From: Gemmatimonas sp.
Lineage (GTDB): Bacteria > Gemmatimonadota > Gemmatimonadetes > Longimicrobiales > Longimicrobiaceae
Direction: 5' to 3'
NCBI GenBank assembly: GCA_009380025.1
Contig: WHSP01000004.1
Coordinates: 19,233-83,232, forward strand
DNA length: 64,000 nt
Part shown: positions 28,343 through 36,655 of the stretch, piece after piece
Layout of the letters: each line of letters begins with the position of its first letter
How positions within the stretch are numbered: position 1 is the stretch's first letter
The notes under the pieces: model-generated
Told to the model about the DNA's origin: nothing
What the model saw: the letters and a program-made list of their open reading frames with translations, nothing else
The model's database searches: none
Program-made: the position numbers and the translations under genes

Positions 28343-29771
28343 GTTCGAGCCGGTAATCGGCCTGGAGATCCATGTTCAGCTGCGTACGCGAACGAAGCTC
28401 TTCTGCGGAAATGAGAATGAGTTCGGTGCGGAGCCCAACTCGCACGTCTGCCCGGTGTGTCTCGGCCTGCCTGGAGCTCTACCCGTTCTGAACCGTCGAG
28501 CAGTCGAGCTCGGCGTCAGGGCGGCGCTCGGGCTTCACTGTACGGTTCATCGCCGATCTATATTCGCCCGGAAGAATTACTTCTATCCCGATCTACCGAA
28601 GGGTTACCAGATCTCGCAGTTCGAGGAGCCTTTCGCGACCGAGGGATTTCTGAAAGTGCCCGGGGTAGCTTCGGGAGATCCACGTCGAATCCGTATCCGC
28701 CGGATTCATCTCGAGGAGGATGCCGGGAAGTCGTTGCATGACCGGATCCCGGGCGCAACCGCCGTCGACCTGAATCGCACGGGGGTCCCGCTGATCGAAA
28801 TTGTGACGGAGCCGGACGTGCGGTCGCCCGAAGAGGCTCGGGACTTCCTCAGCCGCCTGAAGCGGGCGCTGGAGTACCTGGATGTCAGCGACTGCAACAT
28901 GGAAGAAGGAAGCCTGCGGGTGGACGCGAACGTGTCGATTCGGAGGCCCGGTGCGGGGCTCGGTACCAAGACCGAAGTGAAGAATATGAATTCCTTCGGG
29001 AACGTCGAGAGGGCACTCGTCTACGAAATCGAACGCCAGCGGGAGCTTCGCTCGGCCGGTGCGGAGGTGGTCCACGAGACGCTGCTCTGGGACGCCGACC
29101 GAGGGGAGGCTCGCCCGATGCGCAGCAAGGAGGAAAGCCACGACTACCGCTACTTCCCAGACCCCGATCTTCCCCCGCTCGAGATCTCTGCGGAGTGGCT
29201 CGAAGCCATCCGGGAGTCGGTGCCCGAGATGCCGTGGGCCCGGGCGGCTCGCTTCGAAGGGGCGTTCTCGCTCAGCACGGAACACGTCGAACAACTCACC
29301 GCTACCCGCGCCACCGCCGACTATTTCGAGAACCTGGTCGACGCGGGCACCGACCCCGGGGACGCGGCGAGTTGGGTGATGGGCGAGGTCATGGCTGCGG
29401 CGAAGAACACCAACAGCACGATCGCTGACTTCCCGGTCCAGCCCGCACTCCTTGCCGAGCTGCTGCAGCTGCAGCGGTCCGGCCGGATCTCGCGCCCGAT
29501 CGCGCGGCGCGTCTTTTCGGTCGTTATCGAGACCGGCCGATCCCCCACAGCGATCGTCGAGGAACAAGGCCTCGCGCAGGTCACGGACGAGTCGGCCCTG
29601 GAGGCATGGGTCGATCAGACGCTTTCCGCTGCGGCCGACGAAGTCGAGCGCTTCCGCGCCGGTGACAAGAGACTGATGGGCTTCTTTGTAGGGCAGGTGA
29701 TGAAGCGTTCAGCCGGAAAGGCAGACCCGAAGCAGGTGTCCAGGCTCGTTCAGGAGCGGCTGAAGGGGTAG
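28335..29771 (+). CDS. gatB: Asp/Glu-tRNA amidotransferase subunit B
   Basis: 478 residues. Phosphorylates the misacylated tRNA and transfers the ammonia. Start MTEFEPVIGLEIHVQLRT is the family N-terminus; other marks are CPVCLGLPGALPVLN, RIHLEEDAGKS and KNMNSFGNVERAL. A C-terminal YqeY-like tRNA-binding tail is present (DKRLMGFFVGQVMK, SAGKADPKQV). The complete C-A-B set in one operon. Confidence 0.96.
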   Translation: MTEFEPVIGLEIHVQLRTRTKLFCGNENEFGAEPNSHVCPVCLGLPGALPVLNRRAVELGVRAALGLHCTVHRRSIFARKNYFYPDLPKGYQISQFEEPFATEGFLKVPGVASGDPRRIRIRRIHLEEDAGKSLHDRIPGATAVDLNRTGVPLIEIVTEPDVRSPEEARDFLSRLKRALEYLDVSDCNMEEGSLRVDANVSIRRPGAGLGTKTEVKNMNSFGNVERALVYEIERQRELRSAGAEVVHETLLWDADRGEARPMRSKEESHDYRYFPDPDLPPLEISAEWLEAIRESVPEMPWARAARFEGAFSLSTEHVEQLTATRATADYFENLVDAGTDPGDAASWVMGEVMAAAKNTNSTIADFPVQPALLAELLQLQRSGRISRPIARRVFSVVIETGRSPTAIVEEQGLAQVTDESALEAWVDQTLSAAADEVERFRAGDKRLMGFFVGQVMKRSAGKADPKQVSRLVQERLKG

Positions 29772-29800
29772 GACCCTCTCCCCCGGCGCAGGATCCGTCC

Positions 29801-29915
29801 GTCATCCCCACGGAACGCGGGGTCCAGTTGCTCCGCCGGCCTCCCTTCCCTGGATTCCCGCTTTTCGCGGGAATGACGGAGATTTCGGGAATGACGACGG
29901 GGAGACTCTGGGAAT
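29801..29915. repeat. REP-type palindrome, family B, copy 3 with GGGAATGACG tail
   Basis: GTCATCCCCACGGAACGCGG and its partner CCCGCTTTTCGCGGGAATGA form the REP. It is followed by two further GGGAATGAC units at about 29887 and 29911. It sits between the convergent gatB and phospholipase genes and may act as a transcription end. Confidence 0.7.
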
Positions 29916-29950
29916 GACGTTGGGGTTAGCGGGGAACCACGACTGAGCGA

Positions 29951-30868
29951 TCACTGATCGCAAAACAACCCTCCGTTTGCCATCTCATTTCGAAGGTGCC
30001 CGAACGGGGTCTCCGGCAGTGGAAAGAAGTTGTCGGCCAGCTCCCGGAGGAGCTCGGGGAAGTAGAGCTTTCCTTCACGCAACGCCATGCGGCGAATTCG
30101 CTTGGACATCCCGAGGTTCGAGTCGCCGATGGGGTCGAGGGTGGCGGCGATTGCATCGCCGCGGCGGGATAGGTAGTCGATCACGTAGTCGAAAGAGAGA
30201 ACCGCATACCCTTCGACCGCTTGATCCGATAGAACCCATCGAGAAGCCTGGAGCATCGTACCGAAGACCAAGCGCCATCGGTCGTTGTCCTGGAATCGGA
30301 TCATACCCCGGAAGATCCTGCGGTTCGTCCGGAAGGAAAAGAGGGTCGCCGACAGCACGCGATCGAACAGCGCGTCGGCCGCCGAGTGATCGTGATCCAT
30401 GACGACCTCTCGAGCCAACCGGGTGTACACTTCGCCCAGCTGGACATCCATCCGGTGCTCCCAGTACGAGTGGCCGAGCCCCTTGCTCGACGAGGTGAGA
30501 AGGAGTTGTCGGGGGATGAAGAAGTTGTGGGCGATGGTGTCGGCGGCCAGGTGGGAGAGATACCCGAGGCCAACGGCTTTCAGCCGATCCGTTTCGGCCG
30601 CCTCGTAGAGCTCCTCGCCGATGTGCCAGTGGTGACAGTGACGCCCTTCCGGGACGTACTTCTTGGCGAGCGAGATGTCAGCCGCGACCGAGCCGTAGAG
30701 GAAGTCCTTCGGATGGGCGGCGAGGAGTGTCGCGACTGCGGGAGGGAGCAACGAGAGGGACTGGAGGACGGCCGATCCGAGATAGACGTGCGTGGCCGGC
30801 CCCCACCCCCATGCAGGATCCGGGAAGAGGAAGATTGCCGTGGCGCCGAGGAGAAGAGCGAGCCACAC
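29951..30868 (-). CDS. Zinc-dependent phospholipase C family protein
   Basis: 305 residues with a signal peptide (LALLLGATAIFLFPDPAWG). The start of the mature part, WGWGPATHVYLG, and the helix HLAADTIAHNFFIP with spaced His/Asp ligands match the zinc-dependent phospholipase C / S1-P1 nuclease-like fold. HCHHWHIGEELYEAA adds further potential ligands. Substrate is unknown; probably exported or membrane-attached. Last gene of a minus operon; the YtxH-like stop is 2 bases upstream of its ATG. Confidence 0.8.
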   Translation of the reverse strand: MWLALLLGATAIFLFPDPAWGWGPATHVYLGSAVLQSLSLLPPAVATLLAAHPKDFLYGSVAADISLAKKYVPEGRHCHHWHIGEELYEAAETDRLKAVGLGYLSHLAADTIAHNFFIPRQLLLTSSSKGLGHSYWEHRMDVQLGEVYTRLAREVVMDHDHSAADALFDRVLSATLFSFRTNRRIFRGMIRFQDNDRWRLVFGTMLQASRWVLSDQAVEGYAVLSFDYVIDYLSRRGDAIAATLDPIGDSNLGMSKRIRRMALREGKLYFPELLRELADNFFPLPETPFGHLRNEMANGGLFCDQ

Positions 30869-30870
30869 CG

Positions 30871-31242
30871 CTACATTCCGACCCGCCGCCGGGTCTTCTT
30901 CGCGCCCTTGCTCAAGTCCTTCACCTGGTCCTTCACCAGATCGCCCAACTCGGAACGCGCCTGCTCCAGGATCTCGTTGACTTCCTCACGAAACTCCGAA
31001 AGAAGCTCACGGCCCGCGTTGATCACCTCGGTGCTGAACTCCGACGTCGCCTCCGATCCATGCCGCACCCCTTTGGCGACATGACCGTAACTCCGACGCA
31101 TCTGCTTGCGGTACGGCTTGAGCTGGCGTTTGACACGCGCTTTCGGTGAGTGGTCCGGCTGCAACAGCAAGGTGGCTCCGATCCCCAACACCGTACCGAC
31201 GGCGAAAGCGGTCAGAAAATCGACCGTATCTTGACGTGGCAT
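30871..31242 (-). CDS. YtxH-domain protein
   Basis: 123 residues. N-terminal hydrophobic glycine-rich helix (FLTAFAVGTVLGIGATLLLQP, read in parts) followed by a basic segment and a long charged helix likely to form a coiled coil (about 65-115). This is the YtxH/general-stress layout; biochemical function is not known. It is in an operon with the PII-like gene upstream and the phospholipase downstream. Confidence 0.75.
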   Translation of the reverse strand: MPRQDTVDFLTAFAVGTVLGIGATLLLQPDHSPKARVKRQLKPYRKQMRRSYGHVAKGVRHGSEATSEFSTEVINAGRELLSEFREEVNEILEQARSELGDLVKDQVKDLSKGAKKTRRRVGM

Positions 31243-31314
31243 CTCGAATCTCCGGTTATGGTTCGGGAGGCATCCAGGGCTCTACGCAATCGCAAAACTG
31301 ATTCCATGTGTGGC

Positions 31315-31683
31315 CTAGATTGGCCCCCCCTCGTCTCCTTCATCCCCGATTTCTGGCGCAAGCCCCACGACCTGATTCACCGGGATCGTGAACGCAATGC
31401 CGGTCGCCGGATTCTCTAGGTCTCCGCAGATCTCCTTGAGGAGCCGCAGCACGCCCTCTACCTTCTCGTCCTCGCGGATCACACTGAAGAGGGTCTGATT
31501 CTGCGGGCGGGAACGCAATGCGAGCGTCTCGAGGCCCGCAAAGATGGGGATGTCGTGCGAAAGAACGCGGCCCATTCCCTCGCTGCTGACGATCGTGGCG
31601 CCAGTGATCCCCAGCTCGACCATCCCCGAAAGGATTTCATCGAGCTTCTCTTCTTCGTTGATGACCGCAATCAGGAGCTGCAC
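31315..31683 (-). CDS. PII-like signalling protein
   Basis: 122 residues. LLIAVINEEEKLDEILSGMV followed by GITGATIVSSEGMGRVL and, later, SVIREDEKVEGVLRLLKEI gives the ferredoxin-like beta-alpha-beta pattern of the GlnB/PII superfamily. The classical T-loop uridylylation tyrosine and GlnB signatures are not visible, so it is a PII-like rather than a true nitrogen regulator. The ligand is unknown. First gene of the operon with YtxH and phospholipase. Confidence 0.7.
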   Translation of the reverse strand: MQLLIAVINEEEKLDEILSGMVELGITGATIVSSEGMGRVLSHDIPIFAGLETLALRSRPQNQTLFSVIREDEKVEGVLRLLKEICGDLENPATGIAFTIPVNQVVGLAPEIGDEGDEGGPI

Positions 31684-31771
31684 GGCGCCTCGGGAGGGAG
31701 TGGAGTCGCGACGAATTGGAGCTGGACGCCGGCGTTGCCGAACCTCAGCGTGGAGTAGCCACGATTCCCAA

Positions 31772-31801
31772 AAGGTACCGATCCGCGCGGAAAAGTGTCA
31801 A
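31772..31801 (-). promoter_or_regulatory. Promoter of the PII-like operon
   Basis: On the minus strand: perfect TTGACA, 18-base spacer, TACCTT. The leader to the PII-like ATG is about 80 bases. It lies in the divergent region shared with murA. Confidence 0.5.
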
Positions 31802-31905
31802 GCTGTCCTGCACGGCCTGCGCACGATCCTTGCGCTCGGAGTACCGCCCTTCCTGGCCTCCGCAGGGTACGGACGAGGCCTCGATTCGAACAGGAGACAA
31901 GGTAC

Positions 31906-33201
31906 GTGCCGAAGTTCGTCGTCCATGGAGGGCGGCCCTTGAATGGCCGCGTGCGACCCGCCGGTAACAAGAACGCAGCCTTGCCGATGCTCGCCGCCGC
32001 GCTCCTCACCGAGGAGCCGGTGGTGCTGGAGAACGTCCCCGACATTCGCGACGTCCGCACTCTGCTCAACCTGATCGAGGAGCTGGGCGTACAAGTCGAA
32101 TGGACGGGTGCCAACATCGTGCGACTGCAGGCGAAGGAAATCCGCCCCGGTAGACTCGATGCAGGCTCGGCGGCACGGATCCGAGCGTCGATCCTGCTCG
32201 CCGGGCCGATGCTTGCCCGTACGGGCGAGATGCAGCTTCCTCCACCCGGCGGAGACATCATCGGCCGTCGGCGGATGGATACGCACTTCCTCGCGATGCA
32301 AGGGTTGGGCGCGGAGTTCGGGTATCGCCGCGAAGTCTTCGGCCTCCATGCGGACGGCCGCCTGGTGGGCGCGAACATTTTCCTGGACGAACCGAGCGTC
32401 ACGGCCACCGAGAACACCCTGATGGCGGCCTCGCTCGCCCGCGGGACGACGACCCTGCGGAACGCGGCGGCCGAGCCGCACGTCCAGGACCTCTGCCAGA
32501 TGCTGATCGGGATGGGTGTCCAGATCAGCGGAATCGGCTCGAACCGGATCGAGATCCAGGGCGCGGACCGACTCGGCGGAGGAACCTTCCGCATCAGCTC
32601 CGATCACGTCGAGGTGGGTTCCTTCATCGGCCTCGCCGCCGTTACTCGCGGTGAGATCCTGATCGAGGATGCAGCACCGCACTTCCTGGACTCGACGTTG
32701 ATCGGTTTCGATCGGCTCGGGGTACGAGCAGAGGTGCGGGGTGAGGACCTGTTCATTCCGGGCGACCAGGAGATGAAGATCAAGATGGATCTCGGGGGCT
32801 ATATCCCCAAGATCGATGACGGCCCCTGGCCCGCATTCCCCGCCGACCTGACGTCCATCGCGTTGGTTGCGGCGACCCAATGCGAGGGGACGATCCTGAT
32901 CCACGAGAAGATGTTCGAGTCGCGAATGTTCTTCACCGACAAGCTGGTGAGTATGGGCGCGCGAATGGTGCTCTGCGACCCGCACCGCGTGGTCGTCGTC
33001 GGACCCTCGCGCCTCCATGGCGGAGTGGTGGAGAGCCCGGACATCCGCGCGGGCATGGCACTCCTGATCGCCGCCCTCGGCGCCGAGGGGGAGAGCGAGA
33101 TCTACAACATCGGCCAGATCGAACGCGGATACGAGCGAATCGATGAACGGCTTCGGGAACTCGGCGCGGTGATCGACCGCAGCGATTCGAGGGAGCGGTA
33201 G
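31906..33201 (+). CDS. murA: UDP-GlcNAc 1-carboxyvinyltransferase, Cys-to-Asp active site
   Basis: 431 residues. Transfers enolpyruvate from PEP to UDP-GlcNAc, the first committed step of peptidoglycan synthesis. Start at GTG with AGGAGA 8 bases upstream; KFVVHGGRPLNGRVRPAGNK (K22-N23 region) is conserved. The catalytic loop reads PPGGDIIGRR, placing aspartate at position 117 where most MurA enzymes have cysteine. This is the natural variant known in mycobacteria and chlamydiae that escapes fosfomycin alkylation, so intrinsic fosfomycin resistance is predicted. Apart from this the enzyme appears complete. Confidence 0.93.
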   Translation: MPKFVVHGGRPLNGRVRPAGNKNAALPMLAAALLTEEPVVLENVPDIRDVRTLLNLIEELGVQVEWTGANIVRLQAKEIRPGRLDAGSAARIRASILLAGPMLARTGEMQLPPPGGDIIGRRRMDTHFLAMQGLGAEFGYRREVFGLHADGRLVGANIFLDEPSVTATENTLMAASLARGTTTLRNAAAEPHVQDLCQMLIGMGVQISGIGSNRIEIQGADRLGGGTFRISSDHVEVGSFIGLAAVTRGEILIEDAAPHFLDSTLIGFDRLGVRAEVRGEDLFIPGDQEMKIKMDLGGYIPKIDDGPWPAFPADLTSIALVAATQCEGTILIHEKMFESRMFFTDKLVSMGARMVLCDPHRVVVVGPSRLHGGVVESPDIRAGMALLIAALGAEGESEIYNIGQIERGYERIDERLRELGAVIDRSDSRER

Positions 33202-33214
33202 GCCGCCCCCAACC

Positions 33215-33290
33215 CGGTTGCCGGTTCCCAGTTACCGGTAACCGGCAACCGGCAGCTGGTACGGGTAACCGGCAGCTGGTACGGGTAACC
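33215..33290. repeat. Inverted repeat plus 20-base tandem repeat after murA
   Basis: CGGTTGCCGGTT and AACCGGCAACCG form a perfect 12-base-pair stem with a 13-base loop. Overlapping its right side are two exact tandem copies of AACCGGCAGCTGGTACGGGT (33247-33286). No T-run follows. Confidence 0.75.
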
Positions 33291-33370
33291 CAGGGGCAGG
33301 TTGCCAACCCCTTCCGGAACCGTCGGACGGCCCGGACGGCGGGAAACGCTCAGGAAAGAGGAGGAAGGCT

Positions 33371-33697
33371 TTGGCGGAGGAACAACGCGGCGGAATCGGC
33401 GATGGACTTCGCACCAGCATCGGGATCTTGACTGCATTCAAGGAGGCGATCGAGGAGACCCTGGAGGAATCGATCGACCGCGGTGACCTCAGTCAGGAGC
33501 GGGCAAAGGCGACCGTGAAGGAAGCCATGGAGCGAGTGCAAGGGACGCTCGGAGGTGCTCGCGGCCGGTTCGACCTGGTCCCTCGCCGGGAGTTCGAGGA
33601 GCTCAAGAGGGAAGTCGCTGAACTCCGAGCGCGGCTCGACGACACCCAGGCGAGCGCGGTGCCGGGTCCCGGCAGTGAATCGATCCCTGTTGACTGA
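33371..33697 (+). CDS. Small helical hypothetical protein (phasin/UbiK-like)
   Basis: 108 residues from a TTG preceded by GAGGAAGG. Almost wholly charged and helical: ILTAFKEAIEETLEESIDRG, KEAMERVQGTLGG, then a coiled-coil C-terminus FEELKREVAELRARLDD. This layout resembles UbiK/BMFP-type accessory proteins and phasins, but I cannot assign a function. The pgeF gene begins inside its 3' end in another frame. Confidence 0.65.
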   Translation: MAEEQRGGIGDGLRTSIGILTAFKEAIEETLEESIDRGDLSQERAKATVKEAMERVQGTLGGARGRFDLVPRREFEELKREVAELRARLDDTQASAVPGPGSESIPVD

Positions 33698-34484
33698 AGC
33701 GTCGCCGGACCACGCCGTCGATGTAGCCATCGTGAAGGAGGTCCTCGACGTCGGGGATTTGCCCCTTTGGCGGCACCCGGATTGGGTAACGCGCTTCCCG
33801 TGGCTCGCTCAAGGGACCACCGGGCGCGGCACGGACACCGAGCCGTTCGACCTGGGTTCCTTCGGCGACGTTCCCGCGGGAACGTTGATGAACCGATGGC
33901 ACCGGCTCCTACGCGGTACGGGCCAGCAGACGGCCGTCCACTCCCGGCAGGTCCATGGCGTCGAGGTCGCCGAGTGGGTCGAGCCCATCCCTCCCGGCCT
34001 CCTATACGTGAGTGGCTATGATGCTCACCTCACGAATCGACTGGGAGTCCTCCTGTCGGTCTCGATCGCGGACTGCGTACCGGTCTTTCTGGTAGCGGAG
34101 CAAAGCCGTGCCCTCGCGCTCGCACACGCCGGCTGGCGAGGCGCCGCCGGCTCCATCGTAGAGAAGGTGATCGGCGGTCTCAGCCGGATGTCGGGGGAGG
34201 CACCGGAGACCTTCTGGCTCCACTGTGGACCGGCGATCTGCGGCGTGTGTTACGAAGTTGGTCCGGAGGTCCACGCCGGGGTCCATCCGTTCCGCGAGGT
34301 GCCCAGCGCGCCGAAACCGATCGACCTCCGGGCGGCCATCGCCTCGCGTGCCATCGCGGCGGGGCTCTTGTCCGAACGGATCAGCGTCTCGGGTCTCTGT
34401 ACTCTCTGCGGGCCGTCCGACTTCTTCTCTCATCGGGGTGGCTCAGCCGGTCGTCAGATGGGCGTGCTCGGACGACTCGCCTGA
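33675..34484 (+). CDS. pgeF: Peptidoglycan editing factor / laccase-domain protein
   Basis: 269 residues if the GTG overlapping the previous gene is used; in-frame TTG and GTG codons slightly downstream are alternatives. YfiH/DUF152 family: HSRQVHGVEV, SIADCVPVFLV, LAHAGWRGAAGSIVEK and CGPAICGVCYEVG supply the conserved Cys/His zinc and catalytic residues. Members remove mis-incorporated peptidoglycan precursors or act on purine nucleosides. Position downstream of murA fits a cell-wall role. Confidence 0.88.
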   Translation: MNRSLLTEASPDHAVDVAIVKEVLDVGDLPLWRHPDWVTRFPWLAQGTTGRGTDTEPFDLGSFGDVPAGTLMNRWHRLLRGTGQQTAVHSRQVHGVEVAEWVEPIPPGLLYVSGYDAHLTNRLGVLLSVSIADCVPVFLVAEQSRALALAHAGWRGAAGSIVEKVIGGLSRMSGEAPETFWLHCGPAICGVCYEVGPEVHAGVHPFREVPSAPKPIDLRAAIASRAIAAGLLSERISVSGLCTLCGPSDFFSHRGGSAGRQMGVLGRLA

Positions 34485-34497
34485 GACCCGCGCGGCC

Positions 34498-34526
34498 TTG
34501 CAATGGTGTGTCGATTGACCTATATT
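34498..34526 (+). promoter_or_regulatory. Promoter ahead of the rimP-nusA operon
   Basis: TTGCAA, exactly 17 bases, TATATT. Transcription should start near 34533. The first thing transcribed is a strong terminator (34569-34597), then repeat copy A3, then rimP at 34746. Confidence 0.6.
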
Positions 34527-34568
34527 CAAGGCTGATGGAGGGATGCGGCATCTGGCCGGCTGCCCGTG

Positions 34569-34597
34569 AAGTGGGGACGTTGTCACCCCACTTTTTT
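34569..34597 (+). terminator. Leader terminator / attenuator before rimP
   Basis: AAGTGGGG and CCCCACTT form an 8-base-pair stem with a 9-base loop, directly followed by TTTTTT. Placed about 40 bases after the predicted start and in front of rimP, it would give a 65-base RNA unless read through. Confidence 0.75.
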
Positions 34598-34607
34598 CTT
34601 TGCCGTT

Positions 34608-34736
34608 AATGGCCGCTGCTGGATCGCGCAGCTCTGCGTGGGGACGATATTTCCCCTTCGAGCGGCTCCGTGCACGGTTCGACCTGCGCGATTTCTCTTC
34701 GGCCTTCGCAGAAGCCTGTTTATCAACAGCTTCTGA
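34608..34736 (+). repeat. MITE-like intergenic repeat, family A, copy 3
   Basis: The left end ATGGCCGCTGCTGGATCGCG and right end CTGCGCGATTTCTCTTCGGC are inverted; the core is about 100 bases, shorter inside than copies 1 and 2. The tail TATCAACAGCTTCTGATCGC matches that of copy 2. It lies inside the transcribed leader of rimP. Confidence 0.75.
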
Positions 34737-34745
34737 TCGCCATCC

Positions 34746-35243
34746 ATGATGGTCGATCCGCTGAGCCTCCAGATCGAGAGCGAGGTCGAGCGGCTGGGCT
34801 TCGAACTGGTCGACATGGAACGGGCGGGCTCCCGTGCCCGGCCCGTCCTGCGCCTTCGCATCGATCGGCCCGCCGGCGAACCCGAAATGGCGGTCACGCT
34901 CGAGGACTGTGTTCGAGTGAGCCGTTCGCTCGAAGCAGTGCTCGACGAACGCCCGGATCTGGCGCCCAGATACGTTCTGGAGGTTTCTTCTCCAGGGGTC
35001 GAGCGCCCGCTCGTGAAGAAGCGCGACTTCGAACGGTTCGCGGGCCGTGAGGTTGCCGTCCACCTGAAGCACGGTGCCCGACCGGGCACGTCCCGCGTCG
35101 AGGGTGAGCTGATCGGCATCGAGGAGACCGCCGACGGTGAGAGCATCCGCCTGCGCACGGCCGACGATGAAGTGCTGTCCGTGCCGCGTGAGCAGGCCAG
35201 GAAGGTTCATCTGGTTTTCCGCTGGGGCGAGCGAGGTCGGTGA
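34746..35243 (+). CDS. rimP: Ribosome maturation factor RimP
   Basis: 165 residues; needed for 30S subunit maturation. Conserved GFELVDMERA, VLRLRIDRP, the central DCVRVSRSLEAVLDE and YVLEVSSPGVERPL, and a C-terminal SH3-like domain. Two adjacent ATG codons are possible starts. First gene of the classical rimP-nusA-infB order. Confidence 0.95.
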   Translation: MMVDPLSLQIESEVERLGFELVDMERAGSRARPVLRLRIDRPAGEPEMAVTLEDCVRVSRSLEAVLDERPDLAPRYVLEVSSPGVERPLVKKRDFERFAGREVAVHLKHGARPGTSRVEGELIGIEETADGESIRLRTADDEVLSVPREQARKVHLVFRWGERGR

Positions 35244-35246
35244 CGG

Positions 35247-35274
35247 TTGACCTCCCCGCGGGGCAAAATAAATA
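35247..35274 (+). promoter_or_regulatory. Possible internal promoter before nusA
   Basis: TTGACC, 16-base spacer containing the palindrome CCCCGCGGGG, then TAAATA. The -10 is weak and spacing short; it could raise nusA expression independently of the attenuated leader. Confidence 0.3.
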
Positions 35275-35293
35275 GGGTGAGGAAGGGTTTTGT

Positions 35294-36643
35294 ATGAACA
35301 ATGCCACCCAAGTGCTCGCCGCATTCCGCGAGCTCGCGCTGAACAAGAACATTTCGCGCGACGAGCTACACGATCTCATCAAGGACGGCATTCTGGCGGC
35401 GCTCGCCAAGCGCTATGGTCCGAATGTCGAAGCCGAGATCGAGATCAGCGAAGAGACCGGCCGTATCGACATCACCGTCCTCAAGGAAGTCGTCAGCGAG
35501 GTGGAGGATCCATCCCGTGAGATCTCCTTGGAAGAGGCGCAGTGGGACGACCCCGACTTCGAGCCTGGCGACGTTCTCGAAGTGCCGGTCGAATTCCAGG
35601 ACTTCGGCCGGAACGCGGTCATGGCGGCGAAGCAGCGGATGCTTCAGCGAGTAAGGGAGGGGGAGCGACAGAAGATCATCGACGAGTATGCGGACAGAGT
35701 CGGCGAGCTGCTCTCCGGTGAGGTTCAGCAGGCGGACCGAGGCAAGCTCGTCGTGATGCTGAACCGCAGCCGGGAGGCGGACGCGATCATCCCGTGGAAG
35801 GAGCAGAATCCGCGAGAGCGTTTCCGCCAGGGCGAGGCGATCCGGGCGGTCCTCAAGAAGGTCGAAGAGAGTCCGAAGGGGCCACGTCTCATCCTGTCGC
35901 GGGCCGATCCGCTTTTCGTCGGGGCTCTGTTCCGACTGGAGGTGCCCGAAATCCAGCAGGCGATCGTCGAGATCCGAGGGGTCGCGCGGGAAGTGGGGGG
36001 AAGGACGAAACTGGCCGTTTCCTCGCGGGATGAGTCGATCGATCCGGTCGGAGCGTGCGTCGGTCTGAAAGGCTCGAGGGTGCGAGCCGTCGTCCAGGAG
36101 CTCGGCGGAGAGCGCATCGACATCGTCCCGTGGCACCCGGACCCCGAGGTCTTCGCCAAGCGGGCGCTCGCTCCCGCGCGAGTCGCGAAGGTGGTCTCGG
36201 ACTTCGATCACCGCGTGATCACTGCGATCGTCGATGAGGACCAGCTTTCCCTCGCCATCGGCCGGAACGGGCAAAACGTTCGGTTGGCGTCTCAGCTCAT
36301 CGGTTGGGAGATCAACCTCTTCGGTTCTCGGGAATGGCTGGAGCGTGGGGCGGAGGAGGCGCTCTTCGGTGGCGGGACGCCGACGCGCGGCGAGGAGTAC
36401 GAGTCCACAGACTTCCCGCTGCGTGCCCTCGGCCTGGCACCTGCCACACTGGCGGCGCTAGAAGCCGCTGGGTATACTACATTCTTTGACGTTATCGACC
36501 TTGAACGTGAGGATCTGCTTCGGATTCCTGCGATCGGATCGGAAGAAGCGAATCGCGTGCTGGCCCTGATCGAGGAGCTCACCGTCGAGGACGAAGCGGG
36601 CGAAGCGTCCTCCACGGCGAGTGAAGAGGGCCCTCCAGCCTGA
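35294..36643 (+). CDS. nusA: Transcription termination/antitermination protein NusA
   Basis: 449 residues. N-terminal RNA-polymerase-binding domain (about 1-130), S1 domain with READAIIPWKEQNPRE, then two KH domains (VGACVGLKGSRVRAVVQELGGE read in parts; LSLAIGRNGQNVRLASQLIG), and a C-terminal helix-hairpin-helix/acidic tail (LAALEAAGYTTFFDVIDLE). Longer than the minimal form by this single C-terminal repeat. NusA promotes pausing and hairpin-dependent termination, relevant to the terminator in its own operon leader. Confidence 0.96.
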   Translation: MNNATQVLAAFRELALNKNISRDELHDLIKDGILAALAKRYGPNVEAEIEISEETGRIDITVLKEVVSEVEDPSREISLEEAQWDDPDFEPGDVLEVPVEFQDFGRNAVMAAKQRMLQRVREGERQKIIDEYADRVGELLSGEVQQADRGKLVVMLNRSREADAIIPWKEQNPRERFRQGEAIRAVLKKVEESPKGPRLILSRADPLFVGALFRLEVPEIQQAIVEIRGVAREVGGRTKLAVSSRDESIDPVGACVGLKGSRVRAVVQELGGERIDIVPWHPDPEVFAKRALAPARVAKVVSDFDHRVITAIVDEDQLSLAIGRNGQNVRLASQLIGWEINLFGSREWLERGAEEALFGGGTPTRGEEYESTDFPLRALGLAPATLAALEAAGYTTFFDVIDLEREDLLRIPAIGSEEANRVLALIEELTVEDEAGEASSTASEEGPPA

Positions 36644-36655
36644 GAACTTCTAGGA

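Noticed and set aside
33241..33290. Possible CRISPR-like direct repeats
   Set aside because: The two 20-base copies are directly adjacent with no spacers.
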